DNA from: an uncultured Paenibacillaceae bacterium
GTDB lineage: Bacteria; Bacillota; Bacilli; Aneurinibacillales; Aneurinibacillaceae
Assembly: GCA_937874515.1 (NCBI GenBank)
Contig: CALNBV010000024.1
Coordinates: forward strand, 1 to 14,078
Reading direction: 5' to 3'
Length of the DNA: 14,078 nucleotides
Positions 1 to 6,939 of this stretch are shown piece by piece. The position numbers were made by a program, and so were the translations under genes. The notes under the pieces were generated by a model. The model saw nothing but the letters and a program-made list of their open reading frames with translations. It was not told where the DNA came from and made no database searches. Position 1 is the first letter of the stretch. The number at the start of each line of letters is the position of its first letter.

Positions 1-53
1 CCCTGAATGCATGCGTGAAAGGCATGTGAGTTAAGCCGCTTCTCCAACGGGCC
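1..53 (-). tRNA. tRNA-Glu(UUC), 3' part cut by window edge
   Basis: Read on the minus strand from 53 towards 1, the sequence folds as the 5' two thirds of a tRNA. It has a 5' acceptor strand GGCCCGT (53-47), a three-pair D stem GAG/CTC around an AAGCGGCTTAA loop, and a perfect five-pair anticodon stem CATGC/GCATG enclosing the loop CTTTCAC. The anticodon is therefore UUC (Glu). The variable loop and the first T-stem bases follow, then the window ends. GGCCCGT and CCTTTCAC are typical of Bacillus tRNA-Glu. The T loop and 3' acceptor strand lie outside the window, so acceptor pairing cannot be checked. It may be the first gene of a tRNA cluster. Confidence 0.88.
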
Positions 54-73
54 ACAAAAAGCTCACAAAAAAT

Positions 74-102
74 AGTATAATATAATAATTGATAGAAAGC
101 AA
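74..102 (-). promoter_or_regulatory. Sigma-A-type promoter of the tRNA-Glu gene
   Basis: On the minus strand TTGCTT (102-97) is followed after exactly 17 bases by TATACT (79-74). The predicted start lies about 13-15 bases before the tRNA 5' end, a short leader normal for tRNA genes. The spacer is very AT-rich. It sits between the terminator of the upstream operon and the tRNA, so the tRNA probably forms its own transcription unit. Confidence 0.6.
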
Positions 103-141
103 TAGTTTTTTTAGTATAAATAATATAAATAGCCACTACAT

Positions 142-175
142 AAAAACCAGGAAGCTTATCAGCTCCCTGGTTTTT
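142..175 (-). terminator. Intrinsic terminator of the asnB operon, overlapping a stop codon
   Basis: A 14-bp hairpin with arms 142-155 and 162-175 and loop 156-161. The single irregular position is a G-U pair in the minus-strand RNA but an A-C mismatch in plus-strand RNA, so it fits minus-strand transcription. A U-rich 3' arm follows the GC part ACCAGG. The TGA stop of the preceding gene (161-159) lies in the loop. Confidence 0.8.
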
Positions 176-641
176 TTAGTGTATATTCTTTATTGCGTAT
201 TGTTTCCTGTATATCACTTAACATGTCTGTTATAAAGGTTACTTCTTGTTTGTTCCCTTTTTCATCTGTTAAAAATAAGGTTTCCGGTGAAACCATAGCT
301 CCGTAGACTAAACCATCTTGCTTTCCTAAATAGGAATATAAGGTCTTAGCATATGAACCATAATCAGATTCCGGTATGATTGCAATTTGCAGTATTGGAT
401 AATGATATCTTTTTTCAGAAAAGAGAAGGGCTTTGTACCCATCCCCGTTTTTTTCCACAACTTTTACTTCATAATTTTCACTCCAGGATTTGGGGATCTT
501 CAAAGTAAAACCAAACTCATCATTTTCATATGTTCCTAAATTAGAGGCTTGTACCATGGCTACCGTCAATTGATACGAAAATAAAATTCCCAAAACAACA
601 GCAGCGGTTAAAAGAGGTACAGTTCCCCTCCATCTAAGCAT
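159..641 (-). CDS. Small exported or membrane-anchored protein, unknown function
   Basis: The protein is 160 aa from the ATG at 641. That start is preferred because GAAGGGGG lies about 10 bases before it; an ATG at 665 is in frame but has no clear SD. The N-terminus (MLRWRG) is basic and followed by a hydrophobic segment (about residues 7-32), suggesting a signal peptide or anchor. There is no lipobox cysteine. The exported part begins with YENDEFGFTLKIPKSW, a pattern found at the start of PsbP-like folds in bacterial exported proteins. I recognise no catalytic motif. It is the last gene of the operon, about 30 bases after asnB, and its stop codon falls inside the terminator hairpin. An envelope role alongside the C39-like peptidase two genes upstream is inference only. 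Confidence 0.75.
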   Translation of the reverse strand: MLRWRGTVPLLTAAVVLGILFSYQLTVAMVQASNLGTYENDEFGFTLKIPKSWSENYEVKVVEKNGDGYKALLFSEKRYHYPILQIAIIPESDYGSYAKTLYSYLGKQDGLVYGAMVSPETLFLTDEKGNKQEVTFITDMLSDIQETIRNKEYTLKKPGS

Positions 642-671
642 AAAAATTGAGCCCCCTTCATCCATTTCGTA

Positions 672-2561
672 TTATTGGGCAATCAATTCATCGACTGGAG
701 CCACAATCTCATGGCGCTCCACGAAAATTTGATGCCACACCATAAATACCAGTATGGTCCAAAGTTTACGGCTATAATCACCTTTTCCTTCTTTATGCAT
801 TTCTAACATGGCACGAACTGTATTTTTATTAATATAGGCATCCACTTGAGATGTTTCAATAGTTTCTTTAGCCCATTGATAAAACTCATCCTTCAACCAA
901 ACACGAATAGGAACAGGGAATCCAAGTTTCTTCCTCATTTTCACATCTGGAGGAAGGAAATCCTTCATTGCTTCCCGTAAAGCAAATTTGGTCGTTCCGT
1001 TGGCTATTTTATACTTAGTTGGAATAGTGGCAGCAAATTCGAATACTTTCGGGTCTACAAATGGCACCCTTAATTCTAAGGAGTTGGCCATGGACATTTT
1101 ATCAGCCTTCATTAGGATGTCTCCCCGCAACCATGTGTGAATATCCACATATTGCATCTTCGTAACATCATCATATCCCTTAATTCGATCGTAAATCGGA
1201 TGAGTAATATCCTGTGGTGTATCGAATCTGCCCATTGATAAAAGTTCTGAAGAAAGAATTTCCCTTTTTGCTTCTTCAGTAAAGATTTTAGCATTTCCAA
1301 TAAAGCGTTCCTCTACAGGCATGCTGCCACGAATGAGGTAGTTCCTTCCTTTGACCCCTTCAGGAATCATAGAGCCTATTTGGCCAAAGAATTTACGCAT
1401 CCATATGGGCATCATACTGAACACTCGAAGTGCCTGGGGTTCCCGATAAATATTATATCCGCCAAAAAACTCATCAGCGCCTTCACCAGAAAAGGCAACT
1501 TTCACATGCTGGCTTGCCAGATAAGAAACAAAATATAATCCTACAGCTGCCGGATCTGCCAATGGCTCATCCTGATGCCAGATTAATTTAGGCAAGCTAT
1601 TTAAGTATGTCTTTGCATCTACCCGTATTTCATGATGGTCTGTTCCAAGATATTGTGCGGTACTTCTGGCCAAATCTAATTCGCTATACCCTTCTTTATC
1701 AAATCCTACAGAAAAGGTTTTCGTCGGTTCAAGTTCCTGTAGTAAAGCGACCAGGCTGCTAGAATCAATCCCTCCTGAAAGAAAAGCCCCACGGGGAACA
1801 TCACTGATGCGATGTATTTTTACTGATTCTCTTAGGACTTCTCTAATTCCTTCCTCGAAATATGAAAAGGGTTTGCTATAATCCGGGTTGAATTCGACAA
1901 AGTAATAAGGTTGTATGGTTAACCGGTCGTTTTCAATCTTAAAACAATGGCCTGCAGGAATCTTATGCACATGTTTAAACATGGTTTCAGGCTCTGGTAC
2001 ATATTGAAAGGTTAAATAATGATATAATGATTGGCTATTCATGGTACGAGGAAGGTCTTCATCTTCTAGGAGACATTTAATTTCTGAACTAAATGCAAAT
2101 TGGTTAGACGTCTCTGTCCAATAAATCGGCTTAATCCCAAAGGGATCCCGGGCACCAAAAAGAAGATTCTTACGACGGTCAAAAATTGTAAAACCAAACA
2201 TCCCCCGCAAATGGCGTGGACAATCTTCTCCAACTTCTTCATACAAACGCAAAAGGACTTCCGTATCAGAAGTCGTGTGGAACACATGGCCTTTATCCTC
2301 TAACCATTTTTTCAATTCTAGATGGTTATATATTTCCCCATTAAATGTTAACCAAATGTCTTTAGCATCATTTGGAAAAGGTTGGGCGCCATGTTCTAAA
2401 TCGATAATACTTAACCGGCGAAAACCCATCCCCACTTGATTATTAACATAACAACCTGCATCATCTGGCCCCCGGTGAGTCATCACCCGTGCCATTTTTT
2501 CTACGTTTTCTTCCTGAGCAAGTGCACCGTTTTTCTTAAATAAAGTTACAAATCCACACAT
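672..2561 (-). CDS. asnB: Asparagine synthetase (glutamine-hydrolysing), AsnB type
   Basis: This 629-aa enzyme makes asparagine from aspartate, ATP and glutamine. The N-terminal class II glutamine amidotransferase domain has the nucleophile Cys2 (MCGF), RRLSIID (48-54), NGEIYN (74-79) and RGMF (119-122). The C-terminal synthetase domain has the PP-loop SGGIDSS (262-268), DEPLADPAA (331-339) and SGEGADEFFGGY (358-369), with a conserved KKLGFPVP near the end. Length and motifs match Bacillus AsnB (632 aa) better than the longer AsnH. The SD AAAGGAGA precedes the ATG at 2561. It lies 26 bases after the C39-like peptidase gene in the same operon. B. subtilis AsnB has been reported to amidate meso-diaminopimelate in peptidoglycan; whether this one does so is not visible. 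All key residues are present. Confidence 0.96.
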   Translation of the reverse strand: MCGFVTLFKKNGALAQEENVEKMARVMTHRGPDDAGCYVNNQVGMGFRRLSIIDLEHGAQPFPNDAKDIWLTFNGEIYNHLELKKWLEDKGHVFHTTSDTEVLLRLYEEVGEDCPRHLRGMFGFTIFDRRKNLLFGARDPFGIKPIYWTETSNQFAFSSEIKCLLEDEDLPRTMNSQSLYHYLTFQYVPEPETMFKHVHKIPAGHCFKIENDRLTIQPYYFVEFNPDYSKPFSYFEEGIREVLRESVKIHRISDVPRGAFLSGGIDSSSLVALLQELEPTKTFSVGFDKEGYSELDLARSTAQYLGTDHHEIRVDAKTYLNSLPKLIWHQDEPLADPAAVGLYFVSYLASQHVKVAFSGEGADEFFGGYNIYREPQALRVFSMMPIWMRKFFGQIGSMIPEGVKGRNYLIRGSMPVEERFIGNAKIFTEEAKREILSSELLSMGRFDTPQDITHPIYDRIKGYDDVTKMQYVDIHTWLRGDILMKADKMSMANSLELRVPFVDPKVFEFAATIPTKYKIANGTTKFALREAMKDFLPPDVKMRKKLGFPVPIRVWLKDEFYQWAKETIETSQVDAYINKNTVRAMLEMHKEGKGDYSRKLWTILVFMVWHQIFVERHEIVAPVDELIAQ

Positions 2562-2587
2562 TGAACAATTTCTCCTTTAAAGAAACT

Positions 2588-3487
2588 TTAACGATAGGTG
2601 ATCGCTTGTCTCCCCATCTGCTCCCATGCTTCTTTGAACGAAGCAATATTAATTTTTTTATTTTGAACGGAATCGATTGGGTCATTCACATAAACAAAAT
2701 TTTTGCTATAACCCGTTACTAATACAGAATGCTCTTTGAATGTCGTTGTTACTTCACCATCAGGGGAATCCCATGTGGTAAAAAATTCCGGCCCAAGTTT
2801 TTTGAATTCTACATTTACAATAACCCAAACAGGATATCCTTTATGTATTTGGTACAGGACATCTTCAAAATCAGCACCTGTCATATCAATGATTTTACCA
2901 GGCAGATATTTCTCTGCTAAATCCTTAACAGGCTCATGATAAACTCCAAATCCCGGTCTGTCAAATGAATACATATTCCCCACAAATCCTTCATTGGGAT
3001 TCCCAAAAAAGATATACTTCCCATTTTCTTTAACAGGAATTGTATGGTCTTTACGCACCTTTTTCGCAAGAGTCATTTTATCTACATCCATTCCAGCATG
3101 GCGCAACATCATCGTTAAACTGGTAACCTCACAACCTCGGGGCAATTCAGGATTTTGAGGGACTATAGGTATATTCAGAACAGAATAGTTCTTTCTTTTT
3201 TCCCCTGACCAAACTAATTGATGATCCTTTTTCAAATAAACTTCGCTATTTTTATGCTCTTTGGCATATGCCACTCCATCAGTAAATGAAGTAAAGTCAA
3301 CAACTTTATCATCTTCAGTAAACACAAGATACTCTTCATACATTCCCCATAATTTATTCCAGGTCACTTTTGGGATTTCAGCTGCTTTATTCATGACCTT
3401 TGAAACAGTAACTGTAGAAAAAGCTCCATTTTTGAAGATGAAAAGCATGACAATTGTCACAATACTAAGGAAGATAAATCTTTTCAT
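2588..3487 (-). CDS. Membrane-anchored C39-like (papain-fold) cysteine peptidase, YvpB-like
   Basis: The 299-aa protein starts with a Lys/Arg tip and one hydrophobic segment (about residues 4-20), so the rest should lie outside the membrane. The C-terminal two thirds fit the peptidase C39-like family 2: Gln111 (VPQNP, oxyanion hole) and Cys119 (LPRGCEVTSL), then His253 (EHSVLVTGY) and Asp269 (VNDP) as the remaining triad. Unlike true C39 bacteriocin exporters there is no ABC transporter domain, so it is a stand-alone peptidase or amidase-like enzyme of unknown substrate. The SD is a modest TGAGGT about 10 bases before the ATG. It lies between the DUF4931 gene (34-base gap) and asnB (26-base gap), clearly in one operon. 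An envelope substrate is plausible but inferred. Confidence 0.85.
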   Translation of the reverse strand: MKRFIFLSIVTIVMLFIFKNGAFSTVTVSKVMNKAAEIPKVTWNKLWGMYEEYLVFTEDDKVVDFTSFTDGVAYAKEHKNSEVYLKKDHQLVWSGEKRKNYSVLNIPIVPQNPELPRGCEVTSLTMMLRHAGMDVDKMTLAKKVRKDHTIPVKENGKYIFFGNPNEGFVGNMYSFDRPGFGVYHEPVKDLAEKYLPGKIIDMTGADFEDVLYQIHKGYPVWVIVNVEFKKLGPEFFTTWDSPDGEVTTTFKEHSVLVTGYSKNFVYVNDPIDSVQNKKINIASFKEAWEQMGRQAITYR

Positions 3488-3521
3488 TGCAACGAAACCT
3501 CAAATTCTATTTGTTTTTTTG

Positions 3522-4313
3522 TTACGTGGTATTTTCCCCAAAAGATGTTGAAAAATACAAGGATTGCACCCGATCTATAATTTCTTGTTGGTTATCCGGT
3601 ACTTGAACAATAGAATAACCCATTAAATAGGGAGATCCTGGGGCACGCAAAATCACTTTGGCAGCAATTCCATCTTCTAGCCTATAAAAGAATATATTAT
3701 AACTTTGATATTTTTTATTCATATGATTTAACAGAAAATGAACAGCAACCTGTATATAATCAGCCATATAGGATAACATTGAAAAATCCCTTAGTACAAT
3801 ATTGAACTCTGTAAAACCTGAGCGTGGATAACGAGATAAACTAAATTGCACACCCTCTTTTTCATCAATAACGAGACCTACGAAATGATGGGGGTAAACA
3901 TGTTTTGTATAATCAATCGTATTCAATCCTACTATTTGCATATGGGGATGGAAAACGGATCCACCAGAGTGTACTCCATGGTTTTTGAAAAATACAACAG
4001 AACTATACTCCCCACTTTCTTCAATTTCCTGCCAGCATCGAACTCCGAATTGCAATAAACGATGTAAATGTTCTTTATTATAATTGGATAAATCATTATC
4101 ACAGGTTTCGCTTTCAATAAGCACCATTTGATAGGCATGTTCAAGGGTTTGAAATTTATTCTCTACAAGCATGAAGGGATGTTCTTCACGAATCACTTTT
4201 CCTTCTTCGTATATGCTTTTACGGTCACAAAATGGGCAATAATCTCCAGCCCGGCTTACAGGTTTAATTCGCGCTATACTGGTGCGAAAAGACATATATA
4301 TATCATCAAACAA
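3522..4313 (-). CDS. DUF4931 / GalT-like (HIT superfamily) protein
   Basis: A protein related to galactose-1-phosphate uridylyltransferases. Counted from the upstream ATG at 4337 (271 aa), it shows a zinc-type CPFC (Cys34, Cys37) and the active-site loop ending HPHMQ (130-134), preceded by NHGVHSGG. This matches the HPHxQ nucleotidyl-transfer motif of GalT, where the central His is the nucleophile. It is shorter than GalT (about 350 aa) and fits the Bacillus DUF4931 family; the substrate is unknown. The start is uncertain. The ATG at 4337 has no SD, whereas the TTG at 4313 has GGGAGG 10 bases upstream and is preferred here. It is the first gene of the operon with the C39-like peptidase and asnB. 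Confidence 0.8.
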   Translation of the reverse strand: MFDDIYMSFRTSIARIKPVSRAGDYCPFCDRKSIYEEGKVIREEHPFMLVENKFQTLEHAYQMVLIESETCDNDLSNYNKEHLHRLLQFGVRCWQEIEESGEYSSVVFFKNHGVHSGGSVFHPHMQIVGLNTIDYTKHVYPHHFVGLVIDEKEGVQFSLSRYPRSGFTEFNIVLRDFSMLSYMADYIQVAVHFLLNHMNKKYQSYNIFFYRLEDGIAAKVILRAPGSPYLMGYSIVQVPDNQQEIIDRVQSLYFSTSFGENTT

Positions 4314-4355
4314 TCTCGTCGTGCCTCCCAACCCCATAACTTACATATAAAAATG

Positions 4356-4361
4356 ATTATA
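4356..4361 (-). promoter_or_regulatory. Possible -10 box of the DUF4931-C39-asnB operon
   Basis: A perfect TATAAT lies on the minus strand 42 bases before the preferred TTG start and just after the terminator of the upstream gene. The -35 region would fall in the terminator stem and is poor (TTTCTT or TTCTTG), so the match rests on the -10 box alone. Confidence 0.35.
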
Positions 4362-4370
4362 GTACATAAA

Positions 4371-4413
4371 GAAAAAACAAGAAACCAGGATGCACCTGGT
4401 TTCTTGTTTTTTC
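4371..4413 (-). terminator. Strong intrinsic terminator, 19-bp perfect stem
   Basis: The arms 4371-4389 and 4395-4413 are exactly complementary around a 5-base loop. The GC-rich core CCAGG is next to the loop and long A/T tracts form the base, giving U-rich tails in both directions. It directly follows the 88-aa gene on the minus strand and insulates the downstream operon from it. Confidence 0.85.
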
Positions 4414-4419
4414 TTCCAT

Positions 4420-4686
4420 TTAATGTAGTTGGGATTGTAATTGAGATAAATTGGACTGTGCTGCTTGAAATTGGTCTCTTGCCTGGCGAATGGCTACAGG
4501 ATTCTCCGTTAATTGGGCCTGTTCTAATGACCGTTGTGCCTTTTCAAGGGCATTTTGCGCCTGGCGGATGGCTTGTTCATTTGGATGAGAGTAAGCCTGA
4601 TCAACGGCATTTTCTACTTTATCAACAGAACGTTGTGCCTGTGAAAGGGGACTTTGGGATTGTAAACTTGTTTTATTATCATCCAT
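4420..4686 (-). CDS. Small helical repeat / coiled-coil protein, unknown function
   Basis: The 88-aa protein is very rich in Gln, Ala and Ser and has no hydrophobic segment, so it should be soluble and helical. It contains about three copies of a roughly 26-residue unit. The clearest pair is AIRQAQNAL (39-47) and AIRQARDQF (65-73), 26 residues apart, with a looser copy starting near SQAQRSV (15-21). Helix-breaking HPNE (34-37) and ENP (61-63) sit between units, suggesting stacked helical hairpins. GGAGGG lies 8 bases before the ATG. Terminators on both sides make it a single-gene unit. I do not recognise a named family. The SD, the flanking terminators and the repeat pattern support a real gene. 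Confidence 0.8.
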   Translation of the reverse strand: MDDNKTSLQSQSPLSQAQRSVDKVENAVDQAYSHPNEQAIRQAQNALEKAQRSLEQAQLTENPVAIRQARDQFQAAQSNLSQLQSQLH

Positions 4687-4754
4687 AATTATTCCCTCCG
4701 GACTTCTTTTTTTCTGATTTAGAATGTGCCAATTCCCCTCTTTTTAAACCCCCC

Positions 4755-4781
4755 AAAAAAACCGTTGAATAATCAACGGTT
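4755..4781 (-). terminator. Intrinsic terminator of the CapA-family gene, overlapping its stop codon
   Basis: A 9-bp perfect stem AACCGTTGA/TCAACGGTT (4760-4768 and 4773-4781) with a 4-base loop, followed on the minus strand by a run of seven T (4761-4755). The TAA stop codon of the CapA gene (4782-4780) lies in the 5' arm. Confidence 0.88.
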
Positions 4782-5952
4782 AGAAGCCAAATTTTAATTC
4801 AGGCATTAATGATTTCATATGTTGTTCGATTTTATTATAAAAGGTATCCTTTTCTCTCACATTTGCCAGAGGAGAAACATGGTACTGACCATTCACAAAG
4901 GTGGGAATAAATGCTGGATCTTTTAATTCAATTTTCTTCTGATCCCCTGTTACTGTTTTTTCTACAGTAATTCTCATTATGCCGCCAATGTCCTTATAAT
5001 CCCAACGCTGGCCAGAAATAAAATTACCTAAAGAATAGGCAACAAATACTTTTTCTCCATTACTTCGAGTAATCCAGGTAGCTGGTTGAAGCACATGGGG
5101 ATGATGGCCCATGATAATATCGGCCCCATTCTCTGCTAATTCTTTTACCAAATTCTTTTGTTCCACAGATGGTTGCCGTTGATACTCGTTACCAAAATGA
5201 AGGCTGACAACGACTACATCGGAAATTTTTCTTGCCTCCGTAATATCTTTTTTAATTTGGCTTCCGTCCCCAATTAAGTTCACAAGATAATCCTTTCCTT
5301 GTGGGACTGGGATGCCGTTGGTGCCATAGGTATAAGCTAGAAAAGAGAATTTAATTCCATTTTTTTCAATGGTACGAATAATGGCCCGGTCATCCTGGGA
5401 ACGGAAAGCTCCTGTATAAAGCATGCCAAGGCGATCCCAATTATCTGTTCCTTTTAATACTCCTCGTGACCCTTTATCAAGGGTATGGTTATTGGCAATG
5501 GAAACAATGTCAACGCCACAATCTTTCAGGGTTTCTCCAATTTCAATGGGACTATTAAACGTTGGATAAGAAGAAAGGCCAATCTCCACTCCCCCAACCA
5601 TAGATTCTTGATTAGCCATGGTAATATCGGATTTCCCGATTAACTCTTTCACATTGGCAAAGTAAGGATTAAAGTTGTACTTTTGATTCCCAACGTGAGC
5701 ATTTTCATACACCCTGTCATGAAGGAGTACATCCCCAATCGCTGCAAGGGTTGCTGTTGTCGTTTTCGTTGTTTCCGTTTTCGATTGTGCACCAATGTTT
5801 GGTTGTTGTGATAAATTGCTCCAGTTTTTAAAACCAAAGTAACCTCCAACTACTGCCACAAGAAGTATTAAAGAAATGACAATTAATCGACTTTTTTTCA
5901 TTGTTCGTTTCCTTTTCCTGTTTTGTCTAAAAGAGTCAGGATTTTTATCCAT
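4780..5952 (-). CDS. CapA-family membrane-anchored metallophosphatase-like protein
   Basis: The 390-aa protein has a strongly basic N-terminus (NRKRKRTMKKSR), one transmembrane segment (about 23-40), a Ser/Thr/Gln linker and a large extracytoplasmic domain. The domain shows the CapA (PGA_cap) pattern of a calcineurin-like fold: IGDVLLHD (72-79), ANQES (113-117), ANNHTLD (153-159), LHFGNEY (251-257), GHHPHVLQP (282-290) and YSLGNF (306-311). It resembles B. subtilis PgsA/YwtB, the poly-gamma-glutamate synthesis and export component, but no capB, capC or capE gene adjoins it, so that role is not shown. Two starts are possible: 5952 (GAGGGG, 13 bases away) and 5901 (AAGGA, 8 bases away); both keep the anchor. 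It is monocistronic, with its own promoter and terminator. Confidence 0.9.
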   Translation of the reverse strand: MDKNPDSFRQNRKRKRTMKKSRLIVISLILLVAVVGGYFGFKNWSNLSQQPNIGAQSKTETTKTTTATLAAIGDVLLHDRVYENAHVGNQKYNFNPYFANVKELIGKSDITMANQESMVGGVEIGLSSYPTFNSPIEIGETLKDCGVDIVSIANNHTLDKGSRGVLKGTDNWDRLGMLYTGAFRSQDDRAIIRTIEKNGIKFSFLAYTYGTNGIPVPQGKDYLVNLIGDGSQIKKDITEARKISDVVVVSLHFGNEYQRQPSVEQKNLVKELAENGADIIMGHHPHVLQPATWITRSNGEKVFVAYSLGNFISGQRWDYKDIGGIMRITVEKTVTGDQKKIELKDPAFIPTFVNGQYHVSPLANVREKDTFYNKIEQHMKSLMPELKFGF

Positions 5953-6000
5953 GATTGTCTATTTTCCCCTCTTTTCTATGTATTATTTTACTTTACATGA

Positions 6001-6029
6001 ATTGTATCGAAAAAAGCCCTTCCTGATAA
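6001..6029 (-). promoter_or_regulatory. Sigma-A-type promoter of the CapA-family gene
   Basis: On the minus strand TTATCA (6029-6024) is separated by 17 bases from TACAAT (6006-6001). It lies about 49 bases before the start at 5952, in the intergenic region shared with the divergent small gene. GATACAAT also resembles a sigma-E -10 box, but no matching -35 was found. Confidence 0.5.
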
Positions 6030-6155
6030 GTCATATTTACTAGATTTACGGAATAAAACTAAAAACTTTGACGAAAGAGAAAAGTTTTGATTTCGTGCTA
6101 CTTCATATAAACAAGTCATATATTTTTTTATAAAGAAAAATAAAGGAAGAGGGTG

Positions 6156-6350
6156 ATGATTTTGAATTACCATTTTCAAGAAAGTCTAATAGACGTTTTA
6201 AAAGAAATTAAATTAGAACTAAGAACGATTAATACTTCTTTACAGGCCATTTCCCTAAATAGCCGCCAAATGCCCCAGAATTTCGAAGAATTAATTAACA
6301 AATTGGAAAAAATATCCACATCCCTCCAAGAACAATCCTATCGAGAATAA
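6156..6350 (+). CDS. Small predicted coiled-coil protein, unknown function
   Basis: The protein is about 64 aa with no signal peptide. It has heptad-like spacing of Leu/Ile in two segments (IDVLKEIKLELRTINTSLQAI and LINKLEKISTSLQE), separated by RQMPQ, which suggests a short helical hairpin. The start is ambiguous: GTG 6153, ATG 6156 and TTG 6162 are all in frame. AAAGGA suits the ATG (7-base gap) and GAGGG suits the TTG (8-base gap). It is divergent from the CapA gene and followed after 65 bases by another small gene. No family is recognised. Confidence 0.6.
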   Translation: MILNYHFQESLIDVLKEIKLELRTINTSLQAISLNSRQMPQNFEELINKLEKISTSLQEQSYRE

Positions 6351-6415
6351 AGAAATTTTTTTCGTGAAAAATAAGGGGAAATCATTCATCTTAGAAGAGG
6401 AGGAATAACACCCTT

Positions 6416-6643
6416 ATGAATCAATTAGAGGATGGCATATATCATACTCTGGATGGCGGGAGCTTTGAAATAGTTCCTCAGGAAAACTTTGAATTTTCCT
6501 ATTCCATTAGAAGAAAACATCCTGATGGAAACGAAGAATTACTAAATGTAAACGCAGACTTTAACTCTATTAAGTTCTATTGTTTCTTAATGAGTGAAAA
6601 CTACAATAGAGGATATAAAGCAGGAAAAAGAGACCAACATTAA
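6416..6643 (+). CDS. Small soluble protein, unknown function
   Basis: The protein is 75 aa and begins MNQLEDGIYHTLDGG. The ATG is preceded by GAGGAGG with a long gap of about 12 bases. It is charged, has no transmembrane segment, and ends in a basic YNRGYKAGKRDQH. One Cys (FYCFLM) lies in a short hydrophobic patch. No family is recognised. It follows the previous small gene on the same strand with no terminator between them, so they may be co-transcribed. Codon use resembles the neighbours. Confidence 0.6.
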   Translation: MNQLEDGIYHTLDGGSFEIVPQENFEFSYSIRRKHPDGNEELLNVNADFNSIKFYCFLMSENYNRGYKAGKRDQH

Positions 6644-6687
6644 AGAAGACGCATTTTGAATCAAATCATTGCCTTTCCTCGCCGACA

Positions 6688-6885
6688 ATGAAGTATGAAC
6701 TGACGGGCAACTTCAATCCGGGCGCGCCTTCAAAACATCTGGGTAGACCAGGAAGTGAGACTGTTGAAGGCTTTATTCGCCCTCCTTTCAGTTTCCCTAG
6801 TATCGGCTCGCAAACGGCGAATTTATTGATTCAAAAGCGTCTATTAATAGGTCCTTACGGTCCAAAAAATTTTCATTTAACATAA
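6688..6885 (+). CDS. Doubtful small ORF, possible gene remnant
   Basis: A 65-codon ORF rich in Pro, Gly, Ser and Phe (for example IRPPFSFPSIGS and GPYGPKN). The ATG at 6688 has no SD, and the frame stays open upstream into the end of the previous gene without another start. The stretch 6700-6800 is more GC-rich than its surroundings and includes GGGCGCGCC. No family is recognised. It could be a short unrecognised protein, the remnant of a longer gene, or non-coding. Together with 6644-6687 and 6886-6939 it fills the gap before the DUF4127 gene, where nothing else is evident. Confidence 0.3.
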   Translation: MKYELTGNFNPGAPSKHLGRPGSETVEGFIRPPFSFPSIGSQTANLLIQKRLLIGPYGPKNFHLT

Positions 6886-6939
6886 AGAAAACTTGGATGG
6901 TACCTATGTACCTATGCTTATGAATTTTATAAATTATTA

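Noticed and set aside
2..34. Plus-strand reading PECMRERHVS followed by TAA, as the end of an upstream gene
   Set aside because: The same bases form a clear minus-strand tRNA-Glu with paired D and anticodon stems and a promoter.
2588..3487. Bacteriocin-exporter reading of the C39-like peptidase
   Set aside because: No ABC transporter or exporter membrane domain, and no leader peptide gene nearby. It is a single-anchor stand-alone peptidase.
4128..4688. Plus-strand 186-codon ORF
   Set aside because: It is antisense to the DUF4931 and 88-aa genes and runs through a perfect terminator hairpin. Both minus-strand genes have better SD sites and recognisable sequence patterns.
4710..4735. Minus-strand TTGGCAC as a sigma-54 (-24) element
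   Set aside because: The required GC of a -12 TTGCA box is absent at the correct spacing, and no enhancer-binding activator gene is near.
6886..6912. T-box-like motif (TTGGATGGTACC)
   Set aside because: The invariant AGGGTGG core and the other T-box stems are missing, and the downstream gene is not an aminoacylation or amino-acid gene.
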